DNA from: JBGQAS01 sp963699305
GTDB lineage: Bacteria; Chloroflexota; Anaerolineae; Anaerolineales; Anaerolineaceae
NCBI GenBank assembly: GCA_963699305.1
Contig: OY969431.1
Span: 2,311,574 to 2,375,573 of the forward strand
DNA length: 64,000 nt
Direction of reading: 5' to 3'
The translations under genes and the position numbers were made by a program. Each line of letters starts with the position of its first letter. Within the stretch, counting starts at the first letter, position 1. A model generated the notes under the pieces. It saw nothing but the letters and a program-made list of their open reading frames with translations, was not told where the DNA came from and searched no databases. Below are positions 8,777-17,155 of the stretch, piece by piece.

Positions 8777-9847
8777 ATGAACGGCAAATACACGCGTTCT
8801 GTTGTCATCATGCTTTCGATGCTGGCTCTCCTGAGCCTGGTTATGGCAAGCTGCCAGATCGTATTTCCAGGGCTCATCCCGAGGTACGTTGAGGCGAACT
8901 ATTACCGGGAATATCAGGACCCCGGCATGAATGGAAAGACATCCTTTGGGTTTATCCAGTTATATGACCGAGGTGTGTTTACTTTTGCGGATATCACTCC
9001 CGAACAACCCACACCCATGACAGTTGAGGAAACCTACGAGCAAATTGCGGTGACATGGCTGGTGCCGAACGGTGTGCCTTCCCACACGGGCAATTACGTC
9101 ATCGTTGGGAACCGCATTACGTTAAATTATCCGGAGATGGGCGCCAACGGAAGCATTCCGGCGACGCAAAGCTATGGAAAATTTTATGTGACTAAGCTGG
9201 AGCTTTCCACTGAGGACAATACCAAGCTTGAATTTCTGCGTTACCCCCCGGGGAACGACGCACCTTTCCTGAACAACACCTCCCGAACCACATCGGAATC
9301 GTCCCGCATCTCCTGCTTGTTGGGCACGTGGCGTGTGGACCCGGATTCCTATATAACATGGATGAATGCAGTCGAAAACAAGGGATCCGATGTCATCTTC
9401 ACCAAGATCGACCCCGCCTTCCATTACCAATTTGATGCAGAGGGAAACGTTTCCTTGTTCCTGGATCCGGACAACTTCATGACCTTTGTCTCCAATGACC
9501 CTGAAGGAAGCAATGCAGAGATCGTGATGGAACTGGATTATTCAAGCGGCACCCTCAAAGGGACATTCTCCGGATTAAAAGCGGATCCCGATTACCCCGA
9601 CCTGATGCTGATGACGATGGATATCACGGAGAACCCGATCACCGTTATTGGCATGAAGGTCAACGGACAGTCCATCCCACAGGTGGAAAATCCGGATATC
9701 ATCCCCGTGATCGATACAACGTATTTCAATAAAGTCGGTTATATGTGCAGCGACGATTCCCTTCAACTTATCCCGCTGGGCACCGAATTGCCGCTGCAAG
9801 GTTACCTGCTCTATCGGGTTAATAATTGGCAGCCATCCGTTCCATAA
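8777..9847 (+). CDS. predicted lipoprotein of unknown function
   Basis: The start at 8777 is chosen over 8732 because AAAGGAGGAGAG lies directly in front and a signal peptide begins here. The product is 356 residues. A hydrophobic helix is followed by the lipobox LVMASC, with Cys26 the predicted lipid-attached residue. The mature part is rich in Asp, Pro and Thr and alternates short polar and hydrophobic runs, suggesting a secreted beta-rich domain. I recognise no catalytic motif or named family. Its own promoter lies upstream, so it need not share a transcript with the 8-TM protein. Confidence 0.7.
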   Translation: MNGKYTRSVVIMLSMLALLSLVMASCQIVFPGLIPRYVEANYYREYQDPGMNGKTSFGFIQLYDRGVFTFADITPEQPTPMTVEETYEQIAVTWLVPNGVPSHTGNYVIVGNRITLNYPEMGANGSIPATQSYGKFYVTKLELSTEDNTKLEFLRYPPGNDAPFLNNTSRTTSESSRISCLLGTWRVDPDSYITWMNAVENKGSDVIFTKIDPAFHYQFDAEGNVSLFLDPDNFMTFVSNDPEGSNAEIVMELDYSSGTLKGTFSGLKADPDYPDLMLMTMDITENPITVIGMKVNGQSIPQVENPDIIPVIDTTYFNKVGYMCSDDSLQLIPLGTELPLQGYLLYRVNNWQPSVP

Positions 9848-9850
9848 ACT

Positions 9851-9891
9851 GAATAAAAAATGACAAAGGTTGTTCTCTGCCATTTTTTATT
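9851..9891. terminator. possible A/T-rich bidirectional terminator
   Basis: AATAAAAAATG and CATTTTTTATT form an A/T-rich inverted repeat between the convergent genes ending at 9847 and 9906. It has no strong G/C core, so the call is weak. Confidence 0.3.
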
Positions 9892-9905
9892 CCCTGCCTT
9901 GATCG

Positions 9906-10163
9906 TTAGCGTTCCTTGCGCGCCCATGCCAGCAGGAACGCGCTGCCGATTCCCAACACCCCCATCACCAGCCCGCCGATGACGAGCGACCACAGGTTAC
10001 TTTTGATGTTATAGACGATCCCGGTGACCTCTCCGGTTTTGGGAATGAAGAGCGATAAAACGATTGCGACCAGCACTATCAAAAGTGCGATGCAGCCTTC
10101 GATGAAGGCGAGGATGGATACACATCCGAAGTATTTGAACAATCCTTTTGCCGGTTTTGGCAT
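9906..10163 (-). CDS. small two-TM membrane protein
   Basis: The 85-residue product has two hydrophobic segments (about residues 17-40 and 58-80) joined by a polar loop, and ends in WARKER. A good AGGTGAG site precedes the start on the minus strand. It lies divergent from dnaG. No family is recognised, but the clean ribosome binding site and plausible topology support a real gene. Confidence 0.6.
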   Translation of the reverse strand: MPKPAKGLFKYFGCVSILAFIEGCIALLIVLVAIVLSLFIPKTGEVTGIVYNIKSNLWSLVIGGLVMGVLGIGSAFLLAWARKER

Positions 10164-10270
10164 GACTCACCTGCCGTGAAGAAAATATTGTTTATTGCCA
10201 ATAAATTATATTGTTTTTTCGCGGCATCTGCTATATTGATTGAAGAGAATTACCGCTAATATCCTCATTC

Positions 10271-10279
10271 TGTTATACA
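10271..10279 (+). promoter_or_regulatory. extended -10 element before dnaG
   Basis: TGTTATACA (TGn-extended -10) ends 12 bases before the dnaG ATG at 10292, so the 5' leader would be only about 5-6 bases. No Shine-Dalgarno and no good -35 are visible. Confidence 0.45.
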
Positions 10280-10291
10280 ATCTACCTACCT

Positions 10292-12202
10292 ATGTCCGTT
10301 GTAGATGAGATCAAATCCCGCATCGATATTGTAGAGCTTGTCTCGCAGTCGGTGAAACTGCGCAAGACCGGCAAGAACTATTCCGGCTTTTGCCCATTCC
10401 ATCCCAACAACCGCACACCCGCTTTTGCTGTATTCCCCGATTCCGGCACCTGGCGCTGTTTCGGTCAATGCAACGAAGGCGGCGACATTTTCAAGTACGT
10501 GATGAAAAAAGAGGGCTGGGATTTTCCGGCAGCATTGCGCTTCCTGGCGGAAAAAGCCGGGGTCAAACTCGAACCGGTCACGCCGGAACGCCAGGCGCAG
10601 GAGGAAGAACACACCCGGCTGCGCACCTTGTTGGAAGATGCGGTCATTTATTACCGCTCACAATTCACAACCAATCCGGCAGGCAAAACCGCATTCGAAT
10701 ATCTTGCAAAAACGCGGATTGAAACCTCCCACAATCGAAGGGTTTGGGCTGGGCTTTGCCCCCGATGCCTGGGAAGCCGGTATGCAGTATTTTCCAGCAA
10801 GGGCTACACCAACGATGAACTACTGCAGGTGGGATTGATCACCGAGCGAGACGGCGGCGGATTCCGGGATAAATTCCGCAACCGCATCATGTTCCCCATC
10901 CGGGACGTGATGGGCAAGATGTGCGGTTTTGGGGCGCGCATCATGGACCCCAACGACATCCCCAAGTTCCTCAATTCTCCCCAGACGGTGCTTTTTGATA
11001 AAGGTCGCTTGTTGTATGGCTTGGATGCGGCGCGCAAAGCCATCCGTGCCCAGGAACAGGCTGTGATCGTCGAAGGCTACCTGGATGTGATCGCGCTGCA
11101 CCAATGCGGCTTTACCAACGCCGTTTCACCGATGGGTACTGCGCTCACCGAGGACCAGCTGCGACTGCTCAAACGCTTCACCCGACGCATCGTCCTGGCG
11201 TTGGATGCGGACGCGGCAGGTGAGAAAGCCACCCTGCGCGGGCTGGAACTGGCGCGAGAAGCCATGGATCACGCTGACGAACTTGTCTTCGATGCGCGCG
11301 GCTTACTGCGCCATGAAGCCCGTTTGCAGGCGGACGTGCGCGTCACCACCCTCCCGCCCGGCCAGGACCCCGACGATGTGGTCCTGGCGGATCCGCAGGA
11401 ATGGGACCGTGTCGTCAAGGCTGCTAAACCCATCGTCGTGCATGTGATGGAAACACTGGCTGCCAGCCACAACCTGGAGGATGCCAAGGAAAAACGCGAA
11501 GTGGCAGCCCAGGTGCAACCGCTTATTGAAGATGTGCCCGATCCGGTGGAGCGGGATGCCTATCGCCAGCAACTGGCAAGGTTGCTCAAAGTGGATGAAC
11601 GAACGCTTATCGGTTCGCCGCGATCGGTGCCAACGCGGAGACGCCCTGCGCAGCGAAAACCGCAGGAGCAAACCGCCGCCAAGGGACCTGTTGCGCTTTC
11701 TTCACCGGAGCACCTGGGATTTCAAATAGAACGGCATATTCTGCAGAACCTGCTCCGTCAACCGCAGACCATTTATAAACTTAACCGTACGTTACAGGCA
11801 GTTTCCCTGGCACGATTTTCGAGCGACGATTTCGAACACGCGGATCACCAGGGATTGGCTAACGTGCTGCTGCAATCATTGGAGCAGGAACAGATGGACC
11901 CCATGGATCACTTGCAGGAAAAAGTCCCTGCCGAATTGCGGGATGAATTTGAAGAGATGACAACCGCCCAGGAAAAGCCCCGCCAGAGCGAGGACAAGAT
12001 ATTCGAGGAGCTTGTCCGTACCGTGATGCGCCTGAGGAAACTGCGCATCGATCTCGCCATCAGCCAGGTGCGCTACCTGCAGGAAGAAGCGCAGCAGCAG
12101 GGCGGTGAAAGCCTGAACGTGTACCAGAACATCATCCTGCAGTACACCCAGGCACGCTCCCGGCTGGACCAGGCGCTTGCGAAACCCGTGTCCACGGATT
12201 GA
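10292..12202 (+). CDS. dnaG: DNA primase, with two compensating frameshifts
   Basis: The 636-residue primase makes RNA primers at the replication fork. The N-terminal zinc domain has CPFH and then CFGQC (spacing C-x3-C where many primases have C-x2-C). The TOPRIM core has VEGYLDVIALHQ and ALDADAAGEKA, which carry the acidic metal ligands. The C-terminal helicase-binding region follows. Between 10713 and 10790 the reported frame reads nonsense (SHNRRVWAGLCPRC), while the next frame gives the expected RGLKPPTIEGFGLGFAPD. One A too many in the A5 run at 10708-10712 and one T too few in the T4 run at 10790-10793 explain it. An essential gene with two opposite indels points to sequence error. rpoD follows at 27 bases, the classic macromolecular-synthesis arrangement without rpsU. 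Confidence 0.93.
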   Translation: MSVVDEIKSRIDIVELVSQSVKLRKTGKNYSGFCPFHPNNRTPAFAVFPDSGTWRCFGQCNEGGDIFKYVMKKEGWDFPAALRFLAEKAGVKLEPVTPERQAQEEEHTRLRTLLEDAVIYYRSQFTTNPAGKTAFEYLAKTRIETSHNRRVWAGLCPRCLGSRYAVFSSKGYTNDELLQVGLITERDGGGFRDKFRNRIMFPIRDVMGKMCGFGARIMDPNDIPKFLNSPQTVLFDKGRLLYGLDAARKAIRAQEQAVIVEGYLDVIALHQCGFTNAVSPMGTALTEDQLRLLKRFTRRIVLALDADAAGEKATLRGLELAREAMDHADELVFDARGLLRHEARLQADVRVTTLPPGQDPDDVVLADPQEWDRVVKAAKPIVVHVMETLAASHNLEDAKEKREVAAQVQPLIEDVPDPVERDAYRQQLARLLKVDERTLIGSPRSVPTRRRPAQRKPQEQTAAKGPVALSSPEHLGFQIERHILQNLLRQPQTIYKLNRTLQAVSLARFSSDDFEHADHQGLANVLLQSLEQEQMDPMDHLQEKVPAELRDEFEEMTTAQEKPRQSEDKIFEELVRTVMRLRKLRIDLAISQVRYLQEEAQQQGGESLNVYQNIILQYTQARSRLDQALAKPVSTD

Positions 12203-12213
12203 CTTTTTTCTTA

Positions 12214-12222
12214 TGGTATAGT
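12214..12222 (+). promoter_or_regulatory. extended -10 element giving a probably leaderless rpoD transcript
   Basis: TGGTATAGT (TGn-extended -10) ends eight bases before the rpoD ATG at 12230. Transcription would start at or just before the A of the ATG, and there is no Shine-Dalgarno. TTGACT at 12199-12204 is only 12 bases upstream of the -10, too close for a normal -35. Confidence 0.5.
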
Positions 12223-12229
12223 TAATCCC

Positions 12230-13960
12230 ATGCCCGCTCCGAATAAAGGCAAAACCACTCTCCCCGCCGCAAAAAAAATCAACAAGGGGTCCAAAACCGT
12301 AGCAACCGTTGCCAAAAAGACAACAGTTGCGAAGTCGAAAGCTGTCACTTCAGTGGAGAAGGAACTACCGCCTGAAAAAAAGATCCTGGCAGACGTGATC
12401 ACTTCTTCATTGCTGCCGGAATCACGCGGCAGCAAGCCGCCCAAGGCAGTGGATGCTTCGGGGTTGGAAGAAGAACTGCTCACCAAGGAAGAGCCGGATG
12501 AACCGGCTCTCGACCAGGCGAGCGAAGAATGGGCGGAGCTGGCAGCCGAAGATCCGCTCGAGATTCTTGAAGACCCAACCATTGCGGTAGAGCTGTCCGA
12601 AGATCCCGTACGCTTGTACCTGAAGGAGATCGGTCAGATCCGCCTGCTGGATGCGGATAGCGAATTCCGCCTTTCCGCACGCATCGAAGGCGAACGTGAG
12701 ATCGATAAGCTGATCGCCCACCTGCCGAAATCACACAGTGAGAAGGAACGCTTCCAGCTCCTGTACCTGGCAATGGGACGTGAAATGATAACCTCGTGGA
12801 AAGCCACGATGGAAACGGTGAAGAAGCTGGGGCATAACGGGCTGCCCGATCTAAGCCTGGTCTTCAGCGAAGCGCAAATGCTGCGATCGCAGTGGCAGGC
12901 AGACATCCCTTCCTACATCCGGACGTATTTCGATAACGGTCGCTGGGGTAAGGATCCCGCTTGGGACGAGGTCGTCCGGTACGCCTTCCAGATGTTCCTG
13001 ATGATGTATTTGCAGCCTGAAGGCACCTCCGAAGCATTATTGGATTTTCTCAAGAAAAAAGACAAGCTGCCAGCGAGCACCTTCTTTAAAGATGAACTCC
13101 CCAATAAATCCGAGTTGAAATCCGAAGTGGAAGCCGCCCGGCACCGCTCGGAGGAAGCCAACCAAACCCTCATCCGTGCCAACCTGCGCCTGGTGGTAAG
13201 CATTGCTAAACGCTATCTGGGACGCGGGATTTCCTTCCTTGACCTGATCCAGGAAGGCAATTTGGGCTTGTTACGGGCGGTGAACAAGTTCGACACCACC
13301 CGAGGTTACAAGTTCAGCACGTATGCCACCTGGTGGATCCGTCAATCCATCAGCCGCTACATTGCAGAACAGGCGCGCACCATCCGCATACCGGTGCATC
13401 TATTTGAAGCCATCACACGCTTGATGCGCGTACAGCGCAACCTGGTCCAGCAACTGGGTCGCGAACCCAACCTGGAAGAGCTGGCGCTGGAATCCGGCAT
13501 CCTGCCCGACGAGGATGTGCAGGCGATCTACAAAGCCAGGGCTGACAAAGTACCGCTGGAAGATGAATTGCTGCGCCGCTGGAACTGGGCGAGCGCAAAA
13601 ACACAACGCATTTTGCAATCCGCCGATGAGCCAGTATCACTCGAGCGTCCGGTGGGAGACGAAGAATCCAGCCAATTGGGAGACTTCATTGAAGACATCG
13701 ATGCTCTCGAACCGATGGACGCGGCGGCACGTGAAATGCTGCGAGAACAGGTGCAATCCGCCCTGGCTGCCCTTTCCGAGCGCGAACGCCAGGTGCTGGA
13801 ACTGCGCTTTGGACTGATCGATGGCAAAGACCATACGCTTGAAGAAGTAAGCCGATACTTTAATGTGACCCGTGAGCGCATCCGCCAAATTGAAGCCAAG
13901 GCACTGCGCAAATTAAGACATCCGACACGCAGCAGGTTCCTGAAGGAATATTTGGGGTAG
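12230..13960 (+). CDS. rpoD: principal RNA polymerase sigma-70 factor
   Basis: The 576-residue protein starts with a Lys/Ala/Thr-rich, probably disordered, extension of ~75 residues and an acidic stretch. Region 1.2 follows (DPVRLYLKEIGQIRLL, from ~12604). A non-conserved insert separates it from region 2, which has DLIQEGNLGLLRAVNKFD and YATWWIRQSISRYI, the -10 recognition and melting residues. Region 3 follows, and region 4 ends with RERIRQIEAKALRKLR, the -35 helix-turn-helix. It directs housekeeping transcription. The position after dnaG supports the primary sigma rather than an alternative one. Confidence 0.95.
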   Translation: MPAPNKGKTTLPAAKKINKGSKTVATVAKKTTVAKSKAVTSVEKELPPEKKILADVITSSLLPESRGSKPPKAVDASGLEEELLTKEEPDEPALDQASEEWAELAAEDPLEILEDPTIAVELSEDPVRLYLKEIGQIRLLDADSEFRLSARIEGEREIDKLIAHLPKSHSEKERFQLLYLAMGREMITSWKATMETVKKLGHNGLPDLSLVFSEAQMLRSQWQADIPSYIRTYFDNGRWGKDPAWDEVVRYAFQMFLMMYLQPEGTSEALLDFLKKKDKLPASTFFKDELPNKSELKSEVEAARHRSEEANQTLIRANLRLVVSIAKRYLGRGISFLDLIQEGNLGLLRAVNKFDTTRGYKFSTYATWWIRQSISRYIAEQARTIRIPVHLFEAITRLMRVQRNLVQQLGREPNLEELALESGILPDEDVQAIYKARADKVPLEDELLRRWNWASAKTQRILQSADEPVSLERPVGDEESSQLGDFIEDIDALEPMDAAAREMLREQVQSALAALSERERQVLELRFGLIDGKDHTLEEVSRYFNVTRERIRQIEAKALRKLRHPTRSRFLKEYLG

Positions 13961-13999
13961 TACAACGCACCTATTTTCCTCGAATTTGCTTAAAAAATC

Positions 14000-14383
14000 T
14001 TGTCCGATAAAACCATAACTCAGAAACTACTCATCAAACCCAGTCACAGGGTGTTGTTCATCAACGCTCCGATGGGATATGAAGAGAAAATTGGCAACCT
14101 TCCGGAAGGTGCTGTGATCGTGAAAGAGCCAAGCCAGACCGTTGATGTGATCCAATTATTTGCTGCAAACAGGTTGGAGCTTGAGAAATATTTGACCCAG
14201 ATGAAATCAAACCTTACTGCGAAAACCATTTTTTGGGTCACGTATCTCAAAGGCACCTCGAAGATAAAAACGGATATCAACCGGGACAGCATTGCAGCTT
14301 ATGCGCGCTCCATCGGCTTGGTGGCGGTGGCAATCTTCAGTGTGGATGATGATTGGGCGGCATTAAGAGTGCGATTGCAATAG
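14000..14383 (+). CDS. DUF3052-family protein
   Basis: The product is 127 residues from a TTG start at 14000. It matches the DUF3052 pattern: an N-terminal KLLIKPSHRVLFINAP, a central DVIQLFAANRLELEKYL, FWVTYLKG, and a C-terminal VAVAIFSVDDDWAALRVR. The family is small, cytoplasmic and of unknown function. There is no Shine-Dalgarno before the TTG and no in-frame ATG earlier, so the start is uncertain. It sits between rpoD and rho with only 39 bases after the rpoD stop. Confidence 0.7.
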   Translation: MSDKTITQKLLIKPSHRVLFINAPMGYEEKIGNLPEGAVIVKEPSQTVDVIQLFAANRLELEKYLTQMKSNLTAKTIFWVTYLKGTSKIKTDINRDSIAAYARSIGLVAVAIFSVDDDWAALRVRLQ

Positions 14384-14425
14384 CATTGTCTTAAATCCAG
14401 CGCAGGTTTTCATCCTTGACAAATA

Positions 14426-14434
14426 TGCTATAAT
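14426..14434 (+). promoter_or_regulatory. extended -10 promoter of rho
   Basis: TGCTATAAT is a perfect TGn-extended -10. TTGACA at 14416-14421 lies only 7 bases upstream and so cannot be its -35. The expected start near 14441 gives a leader of about 125-170 bases, which contains a 6-bp hairpin (CATCTG/CAGATG, 14541-14557) and a short reading frame. Confidence 0.55.
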
Positions 14435-14565
14435 ACGAACTACTTGCAGGAGTAATCCATAGATCGTTAGCTTCAAGAATACAGCACAGTACGATTTGAA
14501 TAATCCCATCCATTTTTAATGCAATTACGTAGAGCACGTTCATCTGCAATGCAGATGAGGGTGGC

Positions 14566-14613
14566 ATGAACCTATGCAAACAAATTCCTTATCGACGGAT
14601 ATTAAACGCATGA
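14566..14613 (+). CDS. possible rho leader peptide (15 codons)
   Basis: ATG at 14566 opens a frame encoding MNLCKQIPYRRILNA. It has a GAGGG ribosome binding site a few bases upstream, and its TGA overlaps the preferred rho ATG at 14610 (ATGA). Translational coupling to rho would be possible. A leader peptide before rho is known in enterobacteria, but this one shows no similarity that I can judge. It could be chance. Confidence 0.3.
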   Translation: MNLCKQIPYRRILNA

Positions 14614-15884
14614 ATATACAAGAACTTGAAAACCAACCCCTGGCAGCCTTACGCAAAGTGGCAGCAGACTATAACGTCCCGGATGCCATGCGCCTTAAGA
14701 AAGAAGCACTGATCATCAAGATCGCGCAAAAGGAGGCCGAAAAGGAAGGCGTTGAACTACGCGGGGGAGTCCTCGAGATCATGCAGGAAGGCATCGGATT
14801 CCTGCGCACCAACTACCAGCTGGGTCCGGATGACGTGTATGTATCCCAGGCACAGCTCCGCCGATACGACCTGCGCAACGGCGATATGGTGCTGGGCGTT
14901 GTTCGTCCCCCGCGGGAATCGGAACGCCATTACGGACTGCTGAAGGTCGAAAATGTGAACGGCATCGATCCCGAATCGGCACGTAACCGCCCGGTGTTCG
15001 AAAGCCTGACGCCAATCTTCCCGGAAAAACGATTCGACCTGGAAACAGACCCGCACGTGTTATCATCGCGCCTGATCAACCTGATCGCACCCATCGGGCG
15101 CGGACAGCGCGGCATGATCGTTTCTCCCCCGAAAGCCGGCAAGACAACCATCCTGAAGCAGATCGCAAATTCCATTTCCACAAAGAACCCTGAAGTTCAC
15201 CTGATCATCGCCTTGATCGGCGAGCGTCCGGAAGAGGTCACCGACATGGATCGCTCCGTGGATGCAGAGGTGGTGGCTTCCACATTCGATGAACCGGTCA
15301 CATCCCACGTGCGCACTGCGGAAATCGCGCTGGAACGCGCCAAACGCCTGGTCGAAATCGGCCGGGATGTGGTCATCCTGATGGATTCGCTCACCCGCCT
15401 GGCTCGAGCGTACAACCTGGTGGTCAACCCCTCCGGGCGCACGCTCTCCGGCGGTATGGACCCGAGCGCCCTTTACCCGCCCAAGCGCTTTTTTGGCGCC
15501 GCCCGCAATATCGAAGAGGGCGGATCACTTACCATCATCGCCACCGCCCTGGTGGATACCGGTTCCCGGCTGGACGACGTGGTCTACGAGGAGTTCAAAG
15601 GCACCGGCAACATGGAACTGCACCTTTCCCGCCGACTGCAGGAACGGCGCATCTTCCCTGCCATCGATATCGAACGATCCTCCACCCGGCGCGAGGAATT
15701 ACTGCTGGGTCCGGATATCCTGCAGCGTGTCTGGCTGATGCGGCGCATGTACATCCAGATGATCAGCCCGCCCCCACAGGGTGCCGGGATGGATTCAGCG
15801 GTCGCCACAGAAGCCATCCTCACACGGCTTTCGAAGACCAAAAACAATCAGGAATTCCTGGAGTCGCTCACGGAGGAAATGTGA
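14610..15884 (+). CDS. rho: transcription termination factor Rho
   Basis: This is the hexameric RNA helicase that ends untranslated transcripts. I choose the ATG at 14610 (424 residues) because MNIQELENQPLAALRK aligns with the usual Rho N-terminus; an upstream ATG at 14574 in the same frame would add 12 residues. The cold-shock RNA-binding domain occupies residues ~45-115. Walker A is PPKAGKTTI, followed by ALIGERPEEVTDM and the Walker B VVILMDSLTRLARAYN. The R-loop region is GRTLSGGMD. The length and motifs are complete, with no N-terminal insertion. The M23 peptidase gene overlaps the stop by four bases. Confidence 0.96.
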   Translation: MNIQELENQPLAALRKVAADYNVPDAMRLKKEALIIKIAQKEAEKEGVELRGGVLEIMQEGIGFLRTNYQLGPDDVYVSQAQLRRYDLRNGDMVLGVVRPPRESERHYGLLKVENVNGIDPESARNRPVFESLTPIFPEKRFDLETDPHVLSSRLINLIAPIGRGQRGMIVSPPKAGKTTILKQIANSISTKNPEVHLIIALIGERPEEVTDMDRSVDAEVVASTFDEPVTSHVRTAEIALERAKRLVEIGRDVVILMDSLTRLARAYNLVVNPSGRTLSGGMDPSALYPPKRFFGAARNIEEGGSLTIIATALVDTGSRLDDVVYEEFKGTGNMELHLSRRLQERRIFPAIDIERSSTRREELLLGPDILQRVWLMRRMYIQMISPPPQGAGMDSAVATEAILTRLSKTKNNQEFLESLTEEM

Positions 15885-17104
15885 GTTTAAAAGTCTCTTC
15901 TTCGATGCATGACCCGGAGTTCAAGAAAAAGGGCAAGCAATCGGAGATGCCGGAGAAAAAAGCCGGCACATTATTGGTAAAAGAAAACACGGTCATCAAC
16001 AAACCTTCCGCCGCACCTGCAAAGGTAGATCCCCCGCACGAGGAAAGCGCGGAAAAGACAGCAGAGATTTCAAAAACATGGTTACCGCGTATTTTATGGG
16101 GCGCGGCTGGCGTTATGGTACTCATCCTGGCTTTCCTGACCTTGCAATTCTTCAATGTCATCCCGGCAAAAAAACCCGTTGCCACCGAAGCAGCGCCCAC
16201 AACCAGTGTCCAAGCTTTACCAGATTACACTTCCACAAAACAATCCTTGCAGCTCTCACGGCTTGCAAATCCAAAGACCACCATCCCGGAACGGCCGAAA
16301 GAATACGCCACCAATTACACAGTCCAGCCAGGCGATTCGATTTTTGGGATTGCCGTTGAAAACAAATTGAAACCGGAATCGGTGCTCTGGGCGAACATGA
16401 AAACCCTGCAGGGAGATCCGCAAATGATCTCGGTGGGTTTGAACCTCAACATCCCGCCCGTCGATGGCGTGTACTACCAATGGAAGGAAGGCGACACGCT
16501 GGAAGCGGTCGCCGGCAAGTACAAAGTGGATCCAGAAGCGATCCTCCTTTGGCCGGGCAACAATCTCGACCTGACCAACCCCGTCATCGTCCCCGGGCAA
16601 TACATCATGATCAAGGGAGGCAAGGACGAATTCAAGGAATGGGTCATCCCCATCCCGTTCAAGGCAAAATCCGGTGCAAGCAGCATCAGCGACCAATGCA
16701 CGATCACTCCCGGCATGTACTGGGGTACGGGATTGTTCATCTGGCCGACCGTATCCGGATTCATTTCCGGCAATGATTATTGGGACGGTCATCGGGGTAT
16801 CGATATCGGTTCCAATGAAGGCGATTCGGTTTGGGCTTCGGATTCCGGCGTTGTGGTGTATGCCGGGCAAAAAAGCGGCGGGTACGGCATTGTGGTGATC
16901 ATTGAGCACGACACCACGTATCACACCTTCCATACCGTATATGCCCACTTAAATTCAACCGCGGTCAGCTGCGGTCAGATCGTCAACCAGGGACAGGTGA
17001 TCGGTTACTCCGGCAACACCGGCAATTCCACCGGCCCCCACCTGCATTTTGAGATCCGCGAAGACGGCGGTTTTGTCAACCCGCATTATTTACTTGGCAT
17101 GTAA
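15881..17104 (+). CDS. membrane-anchored LysM / M23 peptidase
   Basis: The 407-residue product uses the GTG at 15881, which overlaps the rho stop (GTGA) and has GGAGG 5 bases upstream. A polar, Lys-rich cytoplasmic segment of ~68 residues precedes one membrane helix (about 70-92). Outside the membrane come two LysM-type repeats (TVQPGDSIFGIA and QWKEGDTLEAVAGKY) that would bind peptidoglycan, then an M23 metallopeptidase domain. Its zinc ligands are visible as HRGID and HLHF, plus YAHL. It probably cuts peptide cross-bridges during growth, or activates other hydrolases. A paralogue lies at 20907-22115. A strong terminator follows. Confidence 0.9.
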   Translation: MSLKVSSSMHDPEFKKKGKQSEMPEKKAGTLLVKENTVINKPSAAPAKVDPPHEESAEKTAEISKTWLPRILWGAAGVMVLILAFLTLQFFNVIPAKKPVATEAAPTTSVQALPDYTSTKQSLQLSRLANPKTTIPERPKEYATNYTVQPGDSIFGIAVENKLKPESVLWANMKTLQGDPQMISVGLNLNIPPVDGVYYQWKEGDTLEAVAGKYKVDPEAILLWPGNNLDLTNPVIVPGQYIMIKGGKDEFKEWVIPIPFKAKSGASSISDQCTITPGMYWGTGLFIWPTVSGFISGNDYWDGHRGIDIGSNEGDSVWASDSGVVVYAGQKSGGYGIVVIIEHDTTYHTFHTVYAHLNSTAVSCGQIVNQGQVIGYSGNTGNSTGPHLHFEIREDGGFVNPHYLLGM

Positions 17105-17129
17105 CAAACGAAAAAAAAGAGATCAACGA

Positions 17130-17155
17130 CCCGGAGGAATTCCTCCGGGTTTTTT
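17130..17155. terminator. terminator shared by M23 peptidase and priA
   Basis: A perfect palindrome, CCCGGAGGAATTCCTCCGGG (17130-17149), is followed by T6. On the left there is a long A-run (17111-17118). It lies between two convergent genes, and the priA stop codon (17154-17156) touches the T-run. Confidence 0.85.

Noticed and set aside
12199..12204. TTGACT as the -35 of rpoD
   Set aside because: The spacing of 12 bases to the -10 is too short.
14416..14421. TTGACA as the -35 of rho
   Set aside because: Only 7 bases separate it from the TATAAT, so the two cannot be used together; the TGn-extended -10 is a better explanation.
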